Assembly: GCA_016211105.1 (NCBI GenBank)
Contig: JACQSX010000050.1
Coordinates: forward strand, 1 to 59,346
Direction: 5' to 3'
DNA length: 59,346 nt
Source: Acidobacteriota bacterium
GTDB lineage: Bacteria > Acidobacteriota > UBA6911 > JACQSX01
Positions within the stretch are counted from its first letter, which is position 1; each line of letters starts with the position of its first letter. Both the position numbers and the translations under genes were made by a program. The notes beneath the pieces are model-generated. The model saw nothing but the letters and a program-made list of their open reading frames with translations, made no database searches and had not been told where the DNA came from. Below, piece after piece: positions 15,562 to 25,694 of the stretch.

Positions 15562-16865
15562 TGCGGGTACAGCCCACCTCAAGACTTCGGGGGACCCCTC
15601 GGTTGCCGGGAGATAAGTCCATATCGCATCGATACGCCATGCTGGCGGGACTCTGTCCCGAGGAAACGAAGATTTACAACTACTCACCTAGCCAGGACTG
15701 CGGGCATACCCTCGCCTGCCTGGAACTACTGGGACTCCGCGTAGAGCGGAACTCTCATTGTATTGCAATTGAAGGTAAACCATTGGCGCAATTACAACCG
15801 CCGCAGGCCGTTTTGGATTGCGGAAATTCGGGCACCACGATGCGCTTGCTGAGCGGCATTCTAACAGCTCAGAGGTTTCCCTCCATTTTAACGGGCGATA
15901 ACTCCTTGCGTTCTCGCCCTATGGGGCGCATCTTGGTCCCGCTCCGGAAAATGGGTGCGGCCATTCTCGCCTCTGAGGGGCAGCGGGCGCCGCTGGAGAT
16001 ACAAGGAAGGCCGTTACACGGAATCGAATATGTTCTTCCACTGGCAAGCGCTCAGGTCAAATCTTGCGTGTTATTCGCCGGTTTGCATGCTCGAGGGATC
16101 ACCCAAGTTATTGAACCAATCCCAAGTCGGAGCCATACCGAGCGCGCTCTTCCGATCTTTGGGGTGGACGTGGAAATTCAGGGCGAGTGTATTGCGGTGC
16201 GCGGAGGTCAGCAACCCCGATCGCCGAGAACAGTTCGGGTGCCGGCGGACCCTTCCGCAGCCGCCTTCTTTTGCGTTGCCGCCTGTCTGATCCCTGGGGC
16301 GGACGTCAGATTAGAAAACATTAATTGGAATCCCGGCAGAGTTGCGTTGTTCCGGCTTTTAATGGAGGCAGGAGCAAACATCCATGTTGAGCGCCAGGTT
16401 GAAGAATTCGGAGAAGAGACCGCGGACCTGCGGGTGAGCTATCGCGAAACTCTTTTTGAAAACTTTCCGGAGAAGATTGGCGGCAAACTGATCCCGGGAC
16501 TGATCGATGAAATCCCTACCCTCTCTATCCTCGGATGCCGTTTGCCTCGCGGGTTGGAGATTCGGGACGCGAGTGAACTGCGACACAAGGAGACCGACCG
16601 GATCCACACGGTCGCGACGAATTTGCGCGCGTTAGGGGTCACCGTGGATGAATTTGACGATGGCATGAAAGTCCACCCCTGTAGCGCTCTTCACGGAGCA
16701 CGGATCTCGTCGTATGGCGACCACAGAATCGCGATGGCTTTTTCGATTGCTTCCTTGCTCGCAGACTCGGCTGTGGAGATCGATGGAAGCGAATGCGTTG
16801 CCGTTTCGTATCCCGATTTTTTTTCGAACTTGGAGACGCTGACTGGTGTCACCCCACCTGCGTGA
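15561..16865 (+). CDS. aroA: 3-phosphoshikimate 1-carboxyvinyltransferase (EPSP synthase)
   Basis: A 434-residue enzyme joining shikimate-3-phosphate and phosphoenolpyruvate in aromatic amino acid synthesis. Motifs are PGDKSISHR (17-25), GNSGTTMRL, SAQVKS, RSHTE, PADPSAAAFF, DEIPTLSILG, ELRHKETDRI and GDHRIAMAF. The GDKS, SAQVK and RSHTE motifs are those of class II (Bacillus/CP4-like) enzymes, while the fourth class II motif reads NPGR instead of NPTR. It starts at an ATG overlapping the uvrB stop (TGATG), and its end overlaps aroK by 20 bases, so the three genes form one transcription unit. Confidence 0.96.
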   Translation: MRVQPTSRLRGTPRLPGDKSISHRYAMLAGLCPEETKIYNYSPSQDCGHTLACLELLGLRVERNSHCIAIEGKPLAQLQPPQAVLDCGNSGTTMRLLSGILTAQRFPSILTGDNSLRSRPMGRILVPLRKMGAAILASEGQRAPLEIQGRPLHGIEYVLPLASAQVKSCVLFAGLHARGITQVIEPIPSRSHTERALPIFGVDVEIQGECIAVRGGQQPRSPRTVRVPADPSAAAFFCVAACLIPGADVRLENINWNPGRVALFRLLMEAGANIHVERQVEEFGEETADLRVSYRETLFENFPEKIGGKLIPGLIDEIPTLSILGCRLPRGLEIRDASELRHKETDRIHTVATNLRALGVTVDEFDDGMKVHPCSALHGARISSYGDHRIAMAFSIASLLADSAVEIDGSECVAVSYPDFFSNLETLTGVTPPA

Positions 16866-17373
16866 ACCAAACTACTACTTGCTGGGTTTCATGGGAGCCG
16901 GCAAATCAACCGTGGGCCCTCTGCTCGCTGAAAAACTGGGTACCCAGTTCTACGATCTGGATCTGCTGATCGAAGAAATGGAAAAAGTGACGATCCGCCG
17001 GATTTTCGAAACTCGGGGTGAAAATTATTTCCGCCAAAGGGAAACCGAGCTGCTCATCCCGCTGACCCGGCTGCGAAATGTTGTCGTGGCACTCGGAGGA
17101 GGAACTTTTGTTCAAGAGGTAAATCGAACCTTAGTACAATCCACAGGAATCTCCATCTGGCTGAATGTCCCTCTCGAGCTGATTCGAAAAAGAATTCAGG
17201 ATCCGTTGTCAAGACCGCTTTTTCGGAGCCCGCAGGAGATGGAAGCGCTGTTCCAGCAGCGCCTCCTTTTTTACCGGCTGGCCGACATTGAAATACGCAT
17301 CGATGAAGATCCAGCCGAAATAATCGCGGCCACAATAGTCACGCGCATCCGCAACCTCACTCCACGGTTTTGA
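16846..17373 (+). CDS. aroK: Shikimate kinase
   Basis: A 175-residue P-loop kinase phosphorylating shikimate at O3, the step just before AroA. Walker A is GFMGAGKST (14-22). The shikimate-binding DLD and FRQRETELL segments and the GGG loop (LGGGTF) are all present, as is the lid arginine in SRPLF. It starts with GTG inside the end of aroA; no other start keeps the family N-terminus. Pathway order in the operon is inverted (aroA before aroK), which is common. No terminator hairpin was found after it. Confidence 0.95.
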   Translation: MSPHLREPNYYLLGFMGAGKSTVGPLLAEKLGTQFYDLDLLIEEMEKVTIRRIFETRGENYFRQRETELLIPLTRLRNVVVALGGGTFVQEVNRTLVQSTGISIWLNVPLELIRKRIQDPLSRPLFRSPQEMEALFQQRLLFYRLADIEIRIDEDPAEIIAATIVTRIRNLTPRF

Positions 17374-17465
17374 ACTGCCTGCAGCAAGCGCTCAGACTCT
17401 GACAGTCTCGTCCGCTGGAAGTAGCCGCCAGTTGCAAACGTTACCGTATTTATGAATCGAGGTAC

Positions 17466-18848
17466 TTAGGGCAAGAGAATAACTTGGTCGGCAAAAATCT
17501 GACCGGACTTCAGAGACTTATTCTTCTGTTGCAGCGCCTTGAGAGACACTCGAAAAAGCGCCGCAATCTTGGTCAACGTATCCCCACGACGAACACGGTA
17601 CTGTCTCGGTCTGCCTCGATATTTTGGCGGGGTCGACCCGCGCGACGAATTGGACGCCCAGATTGCTTCCTCCGGACCGAGTGCTGCAAACACCGGGGAT
17701 ACGACGCCGTCGGGTAACCTTAATGCATATCCGGACGGCAAGCGGTGGAAGTTTCGTTTGATATCCACCAGGACACCCGGATTATAGGCGCGCAGTACAC
17801 CTCCTGGGATCTGATCGATCGATGCTAACTGCTGCGTTCTGGAACCGCGGGTCAATATCAATTGCTCAAAATTCAGAGGCTCCGCCACGCTCGCAAGCGG
17901 GAAGTACTTTCTATAATTCTTGGCAACTTCAAGCGCTGCCAGAAATTCGGAATAGAAATTCTGAGAAGCAAAACCAAACAGTTTGCCGTCGTACCGCTCC
18001 AGAATTGCCAGATAATCGTTTCCATAGATTGCCTTCGCTCGCAGCATTCCGTTGATGCCGTGGTTATAAGAGGTGATAGCCAAAGGCCAGCTTCCCAACA
18101 GTTGGTAGCTTTTCAACAGCACGGACGCGGCGGCCTTCGTGGAGCGAACGGGATCGCGACGCTCGTCCAACACCGAATTCATGGTGAGCAAGCCGCGCGC
18201 TGTGCCCCGCATAAATTGCCAAATCCCGGCCGCTCTCACTTTAGAGTAAGCGGCGTAATCGAATGATGATTCCACATGGGGCAGGTAGGCAAGTTCTTCT
18301 GGCAAGCCCCGTTCCTGGAAGATCCGCTTTATATACGGCAGGTACAGGCCAGAGCGCACGATTCCTTGTTCGAATCGATCCTTGATTCCCCTTTGTTCGC
18401 GAACCCGACCTGCCGCATCGCGCAAGAGACTCGGATTCAACGGGAGAGCAGCTTTCTCCAACGCTTCATAAACCTTTCTGTGCGCAGCACTCAACCCTGC
18501 AGCCTCCATTCCAAGCGTTGCAAAATCTTGGAGAGCCTTGCGGATTTTACCCATCTCTTCTTCGATCTTGCTTCGTTGTTTTTCGGCCTCCTCCAGGGAT
18601 GCCTCAGGCACGCGTTCAAATTTCAACACGTTGTAAATGAGGGCAAGATTGAGTCGATCGTGCAGAACCACCTCCCGCCGGTCACATTCGGAGTAAACCA
18701 TTTTCCAGAAAGCAATTCGAGCTTCCAGGCTCTGGTGCGGAAACCGGTCTGCCACCGCCGATAAATCAAAGTCCGTCTCGGCGAGTGTCCCTCCGGCGAA
18801 AAGAACGGGAAAAAGGAAAACTGCGAAAAGCGCAACGACAGTACGCAT
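17466..18848 (-). CDS. MltD-like lytic murein transglycosylase with LysM domain
   Basis: A 460-residue exported enzyme that cleaves the glycan strand of peptidoglycan. It has an N-terminal signal peptide (VVALFAVFLFPVLFAGGTLA), a helical region, then an SLT domain with catalytic Glu193 in YLPHVESSF, followed by AAGIWQFM and ITSYNHGINGM. A C-terminal LysM peptidoglycan-binding domain (about 415-460, YRVRRGDTLTKIAALF) ends the protein. No lipobox is visible, unlike E. coli MltD, so it is probably periplasmic. It is convergent with aroK and divergent from clpB. The N-terminal hydrophobic stretch argues for the annotated start at 18848. Confidence 0.9.
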   Translation of the reverse strand: MRTVVALFAVFLFPVLFAGGTLAETDFDLSAVADRFPHQSLEARIAFWKMVYSECDRREVVLHDRLNLALIYNVLKFERVPEASLEEAEKQRSKIEEEMGKIRKALQDFATLGMEAAGLSAAHRKVYEALEKAALPLNPSLLRDAAGRVREQRGIKDRFEQGIVRSGLYLPYIKRIFQERGLPEELAYLPHVESSFDYAAYSKVRAAGIWQFMRGTARGLLTMNSVLDERRDPVRSTKAAASVLLKSYQLLGSWPLAITSYNHGINGMLRAKAIYGNDYLAILERYDGKLFGFASQNFYSEFLAALEVAKNYRKYFPLASVAEPLNFEQLILTRGSRTQQLASIDQIPGGVLRAYNPGVLVDIKRNFHRLPSGYALRLPDGVVSPVFAALGPEEAIWASNSSRGSTPPKYRGRPRQYRVRRGDTLTKIAALFRVSLKALQQKNKSLKSGQIFADQVILLP

Positions 18849-18969
18849 CGGTAATCCATTGTAATCGCCCAGCCGTGCTTGTCAATAAGTTCTTCAACGC
18901 GCAAGCGTTACCGGGATTCCCAGCAACTCTACGAAGCGCGCGGGAGCATCCGAGGAGTCTTTTCCAAAT

Positions 18970-18998
18970 TTGACAAACAGACACGAAAGTTCTATGAG
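18970..18998 (+). promoter_or_regulatory. Sigma70-type promoter of clpB
   Basis: TTGACA at 18970-18975 and TATGAG at 18993-18998 are separated by 17 bases, about 100 bases before the ClpB start. No CIRCE-like inverted repeat or sigma32-type element was seen nearby. A purine-rich GGAGAAGGAG (19021-19030) follows, but it is far from either candidate start. Confidence 0.6.
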
Positions 18999-19101
18999 TT
19001 GTGTGGCGCAAATCTAAAAAGGAGAAGGAGATAGATCTTTTGATCCGGTGAAAATCGCCGGCAAAAGTGGAAGCAAAGACGCCTACAAGAACCAATTCTT
19101 C

Positions 19102-21714
19102 ATGAGAATCGATAAATTCACCCTCAAAGGACAGGAAGCGCTTGAAGGCGCTGCAAGTCTTGCCAACGGCGCAGGGCATCCACAGATTGAACCGGAGCAT
19201 CTTCTGGCAGCTTTGCTACAGCAAAAGGATGGGATGGTTCCCGCGGTTTTAGCGCAATTAGAGGTAGACTCTCGAAAATTGCTCGCTGCAACCGAGAAAG
19301 TACTTTTAACTTTCCCCCAGGTTTCGGGGGGCGCGCACAACTACCTTTCGCCCCAGTTAAACGAAGTACTGAGCGGAGCACAAAAAGAAGCGGATGTTTT
19401 TAGAGATCAGTACGTAAGCACGGAACATCTTCTTTTGGCCCTGTGCGAATCGAAAACACGCGCTGGCGAACTGCTGCGAAAAAATGGAATCGAGCGCGAT
19501 CACATACTGCAGGTGCTTCAAAACATTCGCGGCAGCCAAACCGTCACCGATCAAAACCCAGAGAACAAGTATCAGGCCCTGACCCGCTATGCTAAAGACT
19601 ATACGGAACTGGCGCGCCGCGGAAAACTAGATCCAGTAATTGGGCGCGATGATGAGATTCGCCGCGTCATCCAGGTGCTCTCACGACGAACTAAGAATAA
19701 TCCGGTTTTGATCGGCGAACCGGGAGTAGGAAAGACTGCCATTGTGGAAGGTTTGGCCCAGCGTATCACTTCCGGGGACATCCCGGAAGGATTGCGCAAT
19801 AAGAGAATCGTCGGTCTTGATCTGGGGGCAATGTTGGCCGGAGCGAAGTACCGGGGCGAATTTGAAGAACGCCTGAAGGCACTTCTGAAGGAGATCGAAG
19901 AGGCCCAAGGAGAGATCATCCTTTTCATTGACGAATTGCACACGCTTGTGGGAGCCGGTGCGGCGGAAGGCGCCGTAGACGCATCCAATATGCTGAAACC
20001 GGCTCTGGCGCGCGGCGAGTTGCGTTGTGTGGGCGCCACTACGTTGGGTGAATACAAGAAATATATTGAAAGGGACGCCGCACTCGAGCGCCGTTTTCAG
20101 CCCGTTTACGTCTCCGCGCCCACCGTCTCTGAAACCATCGCAATCTTACGCGGTTTGAAAGAAAAATATGAGGTTCATCACGGCGTCCGCATTACAAACA
20201 ATGCCATCGTTGCGGCCGCGCAGCTTTCGGATCGCTACATCACCGATCGCTTCCTCCCGGATAAGGCGATCGACCTGATCGACGAAGCTGCATCCAAGTT
20301 GCGCATCGAAATTGACAGCATTCCCACCGAGATCGACGAGGTAGAACGGAAGATTCGCCAACTTGAGATCGAACGTCAGGCCCTGTCGCGCGACAAGACT
20401 AGCTCATCAATAGACCGCCTGGCAGTCATCGAGCGTGAGCTGGGTGACTTACGCGAGGCCAGTAGCCGCATGAGACTGCATTGGCAGAAAGAAAAGGAGA
20501 TCATCGGTCAGATTCGCCAATACAAGGAGGAATTGGAGAGGATCAAGATCGAAGAGAAAAACGCGGAACGCGAAGGAAATTTGGGGAAAGTAGCCGAACT
20601 CCGTTACGGACGTTCGGTACAAGTACAGCAGGCGCTGAAGAAAGCCAACGATGAGCTGGATGCACTGCAAAAGGACCAAAAGATGCTGAAGGAAGAAGTG
20701 GATGAAGAAGACATTGCAGAAGTTGTCTCCAAGTGGACGGGAATCCCAGTGTCACGAATGATGGAAAGTGAAAAGCAGAAGCTCTTGCACATGGAAGATC
20801 GCTTGCGACAGCGCGTGGTTGGACAGGATCAGGTTTTGCAGGCGGTCTCCAACGCGGTCCGGCGCTCACGCGCTGGATTTCAGGACGAGAAACGCCCCAT
20901 CGGCTCCTTCATTTTCCTGGGCCCAACCGGAGTGGGCAAAACTGAGACCGCTCGGGCCTTGGCCGAATTCCTGTTCGATGACGAAAAAGCCATGGTTCGG
21001 ATCGACATGTCTGAGTACATGGAGAAACACGCCGTTGCCCGGCTTATCGGAGCGCCCCCTGGGTATGTTGGTTATGAAGAGGGGGGATACTTGACAGAAA
21101 CGATTCGCCGACGCCCCTACGCGGTCGTGCTGTTCGACGAAATCGAGAAAGCGCATCCCGAAGTATTCAACGTGCTCCTACAGATCCTGGACGACGGGCG
21201 GCTTACCGACGCCAAGGGGCGCACCGTCGATTTCAAAAACACAGTGATTTTAATGACATCCAACATCGGGAGCCAATGGATTTCAGATCTGGAACGGCTA
21301 TCCGACCAAGAAGTGGAGCGCCGCGTCCAGGAAGCGTTGCGCGCTCATTTTAAGCCCGAATTCTTGAACCGAATTGATGACATCATCATTTTTAAGCGGC
21401 TGGGGCCACAACAACTGAGCGAGATTGTTCAAATACAATTGAGGCGGCTCGCCCAACTATTCGCCAATCGCAACATTCAACTGGAGGTAACCGAAGCGGC
21501 TTGTGATCATCTGGCCCGCGCAGGGTGCGATCCGGTCTATGGAGCCCGACCGCTAAAGCGGTTGCTCCAGAAAGAGATCCTGGACCGGCTCTCCCTAAAA
21601 ATAATTGAAGGCAAGATCCAGGAAGGCGATCATGTCCTGGTGGACTTTGATTCCAGTTGTGAAAAACTGACCTTTTCAACTGCGGAATTGGCATTGGGAC
21701 AGAAAATCCATTAG
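19102..21714 (+). CDS. clpB: ATP-dependent disaggregase ClpB
   Basis: A protein of about 870 residues, the Hsp100 hexamer that pulls polypeptides out of aggregates with DnaK. The order is: Clp N-domain (two repeats), first AAA+ module with GEPGVGKT (205-212), the long coiled-coil middle domain ([13 protein letters not shown] onward) that separates ClpB from ClpA/ClpC, second AAA+ module with GPTGVGKT (607-614), and a C-terminal D2-small domain. ATG at 19102 gives the normal start [18 protein letters not shown] at 19048 would add 18 residues but lies 17 bases from the nearest Shine-Dalgarno, so neither start has a good one. hsp20 follows after 34 bases, likely co-transcribed. Confidence 0.96.
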   Translation: MRIDKFTLKGQEALEGAASLANGAGHPQIEPEHLLAALLQQKDGMVPAVLAQLEVDSRKLLAATEKVLLTFPQVSGGAHNYLSPQLNEVLSGAQKEADVFRDQYVSTEHLLLALCESKTRAGELLRKNGIERDHILQVLQNIRGSQTVTDQNPENKYQALTRYAKDYTELARRGKLDPVIGRDDEIRRVIQVLSRRTKNNPVLIGEPGVGKTAIVEGLAQRITSGDIPEGLRNKRIVGLDLGAMLAGAKYRGEFEERLKALLKEIEEAQGEIILFIDELHTLVGAGAAEGAVDASNMLKPALARGELRCVGATTLGEYKKYIERDAALERRFQPVYVSAPTVSETIAILRGLKEKYEVHHGVRITNNAIVAAAQLSDRYITDRFLPDKAIDLIDEAASKLRIEIDSIPTEIDEVERKIRQLEIERQALSRDKTSSSIDRLAVIERELGDLREASSRMRLHWQKEKEIIGQIRQYKEELERIKIEEKNAEREGNLGKVAELRYGRSVQVQQALKKANDELDALQKDQKMLKEEVDEEDIAEVVSKWTGIPVSRMMESEKQKLLHMEDRLRQRVVGQDQVLQAVSNAVRRSRAGFQDEKRPIGSFIFLGPTGVGKTETARALAEFLFDDEKAMVRIDMSEYMEKHAVARLIGAPPGYVGYEEGGYLTETIRRRPYAVVLFDEIEKAHPEVFNVLLQILDDGRLTDAKGRTVDFKNTVILMTSNIGSQWISDLERLSDQEVERRVQEALRAHFKPEFLNRIDDIIIFKRLGPQQLSEIVQIQLRRLAQLFANRNIQLEVTEAACDHLARAGCDPVYGARPLKRLLQKEILDRLSLKIIEGKIQEGDHVLVDFDSSCEKLTFSTAELALGQKIH

Positions 21715-21748
21715 TGGCGGAGATGCATCGTCCGGCAAAGGAGGAACA

Positions 21749-22201
21749 ATGGCTATTCAACGGTGGGATCCCTTGAGGGACTTGATAACCTTACAGGACC
21801 GGATGAACCGTTTGTTCGAAGACAGCATGGCGCGCTCACGATTGAGCGACGATGACGCCACTTCGACTGCCGCCTGGACTCCGGCAGTCGATATCTACGA
21901 AACGGACCACGAAATCATCATCAAGGCTGAGTTACCGGGGATTGACAGGAAAAATCTGGATGTTCGGATCGAGGGCGACACCCTGAATATACGCGGCGAA
22001 CGAAAGTTTGACAGCGAGGTGAAACGGGAGAACTACCGTCGAATCGAGCGCACGTATGGGACTTTCTTCCGTTCATTCACGCTGCCAAGCGAAGTGGACC
22101 AGCAAAAGGTGGATGCCAGCTTTAAGGATGGGGTTCTCGAGATCGTTTTGCACAAGAAGCTGGAAACCCGTCCGCGATCGATTAAGATTGAAGCGCAGTG
22201 A
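21749..22201 (+). CDS. Small heat-shock protein, Hsp20 family
   Basis: A 150-residue ATP-independent holdase that keeps unfolding proteins refoldable for ClpB/DnaK. The alpha-crystallin domain spans roughly residues 43-145 (PAVDIYETDHEIIIKAELPG through DGVLEIVLHKK), with a short N-terminal arm and the C-terminal IxI-type motif (RSIKIEA). A strong AAAGGAGG precedes the ATG. It is 34 bases downstream of clpB, which makes functional sense as holdase plus disaggregase. Confidence 0.95.
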   Translation: MAIQRWDPLRDLITLQDRMNRLFEDSMARSRLSDDDATSTAAWTPAVDIYETDHEIIIKAELPGIDRKNLDVRIEGDTLNIRGERKFDSEVKRENYRRIERTYGTFFRSFTLPSEVDQQKVDASFKDGVLEIVLHKKLETRPRSIKIEAQ

Positions 22202-22238
22202 AGGGTTCTGAGAGCCCAGACAATGAAGCTCGAGTGAA

Positions 22239-22267
22239 GAGACATCGATCAAATTAAATTGTATAAT
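22239..22267 (+). promoter_or_regulatory. Promoter of htpX
   Basis: GAGACA (22239-22244) and TATAAT (22262-22267) with a 17-base spacer. A GGAGGA ribosome-binding site follows at 22275-22280, about 10 bases before the ATG. The leader is short. Confidence 0.6.
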
Positions 22268-22290
22268 TGAGAACGGAGGATTGATTTCAG

Positions 22291-23148
22291 ATGACTAATT
22301 ACTTCAAGACCGTTTTACTGCTTGGGCTGATGACGGGCCTGATGCTCGTAATTGGACACCTTTTGGGTGGTTCCAGTGGCATGCTGGTGGCCCTGATATT
22401 TGCCGCGGTCATGAATTTTGCCGCATATTTCTACTCAGACAAAATTGCATTGGCGACCTACGGCGCGAAACAAGCAACGCGCGATGCAGCGCCTGACTTG
22501 TTTCGCATCGTGGAGAGCTTGACCCAGCGTGCGGGATTGCCCATGCCGCGCGTTTACATCATTCCTACAAGCGCGGCAAACGCTTTCGCCACCGGGCGAG
22601 ACCCACAACATGCCGCCGTTGCCGTGACTGAGGGAATTTTGCGGCTTTTAACCTACGAAGAGCTGGAGGGCGTCATCGCTCACGAGCTGTCTCATGTCAA
22701 GAACCGAGATATATTGATCAGTTGTGTGGCTGCCACGCTCGCCGGCGCGATCATGTGGATCGCCCATACCGCTCACTTCGCTGCATTGTTTGGAGGATTT
22801 GGGAACCGAGATGAACGTGATGGCGGACCTCTTGCTTATCTATTCACCATCATCCTTGCGCCGATTGCCGCACTTTTGATTCAAATGGCCGTTTCTCGAT
22901 CCAGGGAATACGGAGCGGATGCTACAGGCGCGCATCTTGCGGGTAATCCGTACGGCTTGGCCCGTGCTTTAGAGAAGTTACATGCGAGTGCTTCAGTACG
23001 TCCCCTGGAAGCCTCAGAGTCTACAGCGCACCTTTTCATCGTAAAGCCGTTTTCGGGCAGCGCTATTCTCCAACTCTTCTCTACCCATCCACCCCTCGAA
23101 AAACGCGTTGAGCGCTTGCTGGGACGCAAGGGGACACTTACCTACTAA
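22291..23148 (+). CDS. htpX: Membrane zinc metalloprotease HtpX (M48 family)
   Basis: A 285-residue inner-membrane protease that degrades damaged membrane proteins. Two N-terminal membrane helices (VLLLGLMTGLMLVIGHLL and ALIFAAVMNFAAYF) are followed by the catalytic HELSH (131-135), two further hydrophobic stretches, and the third zinc ligand in SREYGADATGAHLAG. Length and layout are normal for the family. Its own promoter is visible upstream. It follows clpB-hsp20, forming a protein quality-control neighbourhood. Confidence 0.95.
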   Translation: MTNYFKTVLLLGLMTGLMLVIGHLLGGSSGMLVALIFAAVMNFAAYFYSDKIALATYGAKQATRDAAPDLFRIVESLTQRAGLPMPRVYIIPTSAANAFATGRDPQHAAVAVTEGILRLLTYEELEGVIAHELSHVKNRDILISCVAATLAGAIMWIAHTAHFAALFGGFGNRDERDGGPLAYLFTIILAPIAALLIQMAVSRSREYGADATGAHLAGNPYGLARALEKLHASASVRPLEASESTAHLFIVKPFSGSAILQLFSTHPPLEKRVERLLGRKGTLTY

Positions 23149-23374
23149 ATCCTCCATTCGCACTCAGGCTGTGCCGAGCCAGGTCGCTCCCACCTTGTCG
23201 AAGGGAAACAGGTCGCGGGCTGCGGTCGGCGTGGGCGCCCGCGTCGACCCGAACCCCAGAGACACATCGCGCCTTTCCGTGGGACATTTAACTTACCCAA
23301 GGAGGGATCCAGGGCAGGGTCACACAGCCTGATGAAGTGCTAAAATAACTGGGTCGAAAGAACGTGGAGACATC

Positions 23375-24178
23375 ATGATTCGCCCACCGGCGGTAGCCGG
23401 CAGCTTTTACCCAGCGGAGGACATAGATTTACGCCGCATGTTGTTGGAGCTTACAGCGTCCCCTGCGCAGAAACGAAGAGCTATTGTACTAATTGGGCCT
23501 CATGCAGGTTACGTTTATTCTGGCAGGGTGGCAGGCGAAACCTATACTCGGGTAGAACTCCCTGAAAAATTCATTATTCTCTGTCCAAACCATACTGGCC
23601 GCGGCGCTCCTGTTGCGGTCATGAGCAAGGGGAGCTGGCATACGCCTTTAGGAGATGTTCCGATCGACACCGAGTTGGCACTCCGACTAAAAGAAGCGAG
23701 TCGTCTCTTTCAAGAAGATAGCGTGGCCCACCAGTCGGAACATTCGTTGGAGGTTCATCTTCCGTTTCTTCAATTTCTGAAGCCCACATTCACGTTCGTT
23801 CCAATCAATATCGGGATTGGAAATCTTGAGGACCTGCGCCAGATTGGATTTGCCATCGCTGAAGTCGTGGCGGAATCCAAAAATCCAATACTGATTATTT
23901 CCAGCACCGACATGACGCACTACGAGCCGGCTAATCGTGCCCGTGAAAAGGACGATAAGGCAATCCGGGCCATTTTAGACTTGGATGCCCGAAAATTTTT
24001 CGAGACAATCCAGGATTATCAAATTAGCATGTGTGGTTACGCGCCAACAACTACGGCTTTGTTTGCAGCAACCCGGCTAGGAGCTCGGCAAGCAGTGCTG
24101 ATTCGCTACGCCAATTCGGGAGAAGTCACCGGGGACTACAAGAGTGTCGTCGGTTACGCGGGAATCGTGGTTTCCTGA
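23375..24178 (+). CDS. amrB: AmmeMemoRadiSam system protein B (Memo-like)
   Basis: A 267-residue Memo-family protein (IRPPAVAGSFYPA start; GPHAGYVYSG; HQSEHSLEVHLPFLQFL; SSTDMTHYE; MCGYAPTTTAL). The family folds like class III extradiol dioxygenases, and the conserved histidines are present. In many bacteria it sits with AmrA and a radical-SAM AmrS; neither is in this window, so here it is on its own. The molecular function is unsettled. A 226-bp stretch before it (23149-23374) contains no gene that I can support. Confidence 0.92.
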   Translation: MIRPPAVAGSFYPAEDIDLRRMLLELTASPAQKRRAIVLIGPHAGYVYSGRVAGETYTRVELPEKFIILCPNHTGRGAPVAVMSKGSWHTPLGDVPIDTELALRLKEASRLFQEDSVAHQSEHSLEVHLPFLQFLKPTFTFVPINIGIGNLEDLRQIGFAIAEVVAESKNPILIISSTDMTHYEPANRAREKDDKAIRAILDLDARKFFETIQDYQISMCGYAPTTTALFAATRLGARQAVLIRYANSGEVTGDYKSVVGYAGIVVS

Positions 24179-24250
24179 TCTGGTAACGTTCATTTGGAGC
24201 GGCTAGTCATTTGAGCTAAGCTAGACCTGAAAATTTACGGAGAAAGAGCA

Positions 24251-24997
24251 ATGTCGGGACATTCAAAATGGCATTCCATCAAGCATAAGAAAGCCGCCGT
24301 GGATGCAAAACGGGGCCGTGAGTTTACACGGTTGATTAAGGAAATGACGATAGCCGCCCGGTTAGGCCGTGGAGACATCGATTCCAATCCCCGCCTACGC
24401 ACGGCGGTGACAGCCGCGAAGGCCGCAAACATGCCCTCCGACAACATCAAACGGGCCATCATGAAGGGGACTGGCGAACTTCCAGGTCAGGCTTACGAAG
24501 ACGTTGCCTACGAAGGATATGGCCCTGGCGGAGTGGCAATGATCATCACTGCGGTAACCGATAACAAAAACCGCACAGTCGCAGAGGTCCGGCATGTGCT
24601 GTCCAGGTACGGAGGAAATCTCGGCGAAACTAATTCCGTTGCTTGGATGTTTCAAAAAAAAGGTTATCTCTCGTTAGACAAATTACAGGGGTCCGAGGAC
24701 GAACTGCTAGAAATTACGCTGGAGGCGGGTGCGGATGATTTGAAGTCCGAGGGAAATACCTATGAGATCATTTGCGCCACAGAAAAATTCGAGGAGGTCA
24801 AAAGAGCTCTGGAAGACCACGGTAAGAAGGTAACGAGCGCTGAAATCACTATGCTGCCCCAAACCTATGTCCACCTTGAAGGCAAGAAGGCCGAACAGAT
24901 GATCAAGTTAATGGAAGCGCTGGAAGAGCATGATGACGTGCAGAACGTTTACGCCAACTTCGACATTGACGAGGCCATCCTGGAAGCTGCGAGTTAG
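24251..24997 (+). CDS. YebC/PmpR family regulatory protein
   Basis: A 248-residue protein starting SGHSKWHSIKHKKAAVDAKR, diagnostic of the YebC family, with the later DNVQNVY-type ending (DDVQNVYANFDIDE). Members were annotated as transcription regulators, and YebC-type proteins have since been linked to translation of proline-rich stretches. The ribosome-binding site GGAGAAAG precedes the ATG. Its position just upstream of ruvC on the same strand is a widespread arrangement. Confidence 0.95.
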   Translation: MSGHSKWHSIKHKKAAVDAKRGREFTRLIKEMTIAARLGRGDIDSNPRLRTAVTAAKAANMPSDNIKRAIMKGTGELPGQAYEDVAYEGYGPGGVAMIITAVTDNKNRTVAEVRHVLSRYGGNLGETNSVAWMFQKKGYLSLDKLQGSEDELLEITLEAGADDLKSEGNTYEIICATEKFEEVKRALEDHGKKVTSAEITMLPQTYVHLEGKKAEQMIKLMEALEEHDDVQNVYANFDIDEAILEAAS

Positions 24998-25087
24998 ATT
25001 GCGTGAACACCCGCAAACTTCAGAGTCTGATTGCAAATTTCTGCAAGCATCAACGGCTGAAAGAGGCCGCTTGGAACAGCACTGTAA

Positions 25088-25627
25088 TTGCAACAGGAGA
25101 TTCCACTTAACTTCGTCGTGATTATCTTGGGTGTTGATCCCGGAAGTCGTGTAACCGGCTACGGAGTGGTCCGCACGGACGGCGGACGACATGAATGTCT
25201 CACTTACGGCTGCATCCGTCGCGCGCGGGTGCAGGATTTGCCACACTCGTTGCGCAATATCTACGACACGCTGAACTCGGTTTTGGCAGAGTATCGACCG
25301 GATGTGATCGCAGTAGAAAGCCTGTTTCACGCTGCCAATGCCAAGAGCGCCCTCGTCCTGGGACATGCGCGCGGCATTATCCTTCTATGTGCCGCCACGC
25401 ATGATATCCCATTGCACGAGTACTCTCCCCTCGAAATAAAAAAGGCGGTAGTCGGATATGGTCGCGCCGAGAAAGCTCAGCTTCAGCAGATGGCAAAACT
25501 CCTTCTAGGACTGAAACAAATCCCTGAGCCTCATGATGCGGCTGACGCCCTTGCCATCGCCGTATGCCATGCGCACTGCCAGGAGTTCCAGAACCGGATT
25601 TCGAGAGGCAAGATTCCGTATCGCTAA
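25088..25627 (+). CDS. ruvC: Holliday junction resolvase RuvC
   Basis: About 169-179 residues, the endonuclease that nicks Holliday junctions bound by RuvAB. It has LGVDPGSRVTGYG with the first catalytic Asp, VIAVESLFHAANAKSALVLG with the Glu, and PHDAADALAIAVCH with the C-terminal acidic pair. The start is uncertain: TTG at 25088, or GTG at 25118, which gives the usual short N-terminus; AGGAG lies near 25096. It follows yebC by 90 bases. ruvA and ruvB do not follow; the next gene is on the other strand. Confidence 0.93.
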   Translation: MQQEIPLNFVVIILGVDPGSRVTGYGVVRTDGGRHECLTYGCIRRARVQDLPHSLRNIYDTLNSVLAEYRPDVIAVESLFHAANAKSALVLGHARGIILLCAATHDIPLHEYSPLEIKKAVVGYGRAEKAQLQQMAKLLLGLKQIPEPHDAADALAIAVCHAHCQEFQNRISRGKIPYR

Positions 25628-25694
25628 GAATTGTAGTGGATCCAGCGGCAGGTAGCGCAGGGCGCCTAACTTTCGCGCGGAGTTTGCTTCCCGT

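Noticed and set aside
17374..17465. Terminator hairpin after aroK (AGACT/AGTCT)
   Set aside because: The stem is only five pairs and no run of T follows.
19048..19101. Extended N-terminus of ClpB from a GTG
   Set aside because: The 18 extra residues are not conserved in the family and the Shine-Dalgarno is 17 bases away; kept only as an alternative.
23149..23374. Gene or RNA in the htpX-amrB gap
   Set aside because: No conserved frame, tRNA-like fold or clear promoter was found; the sequence looks like ordinary spacer.
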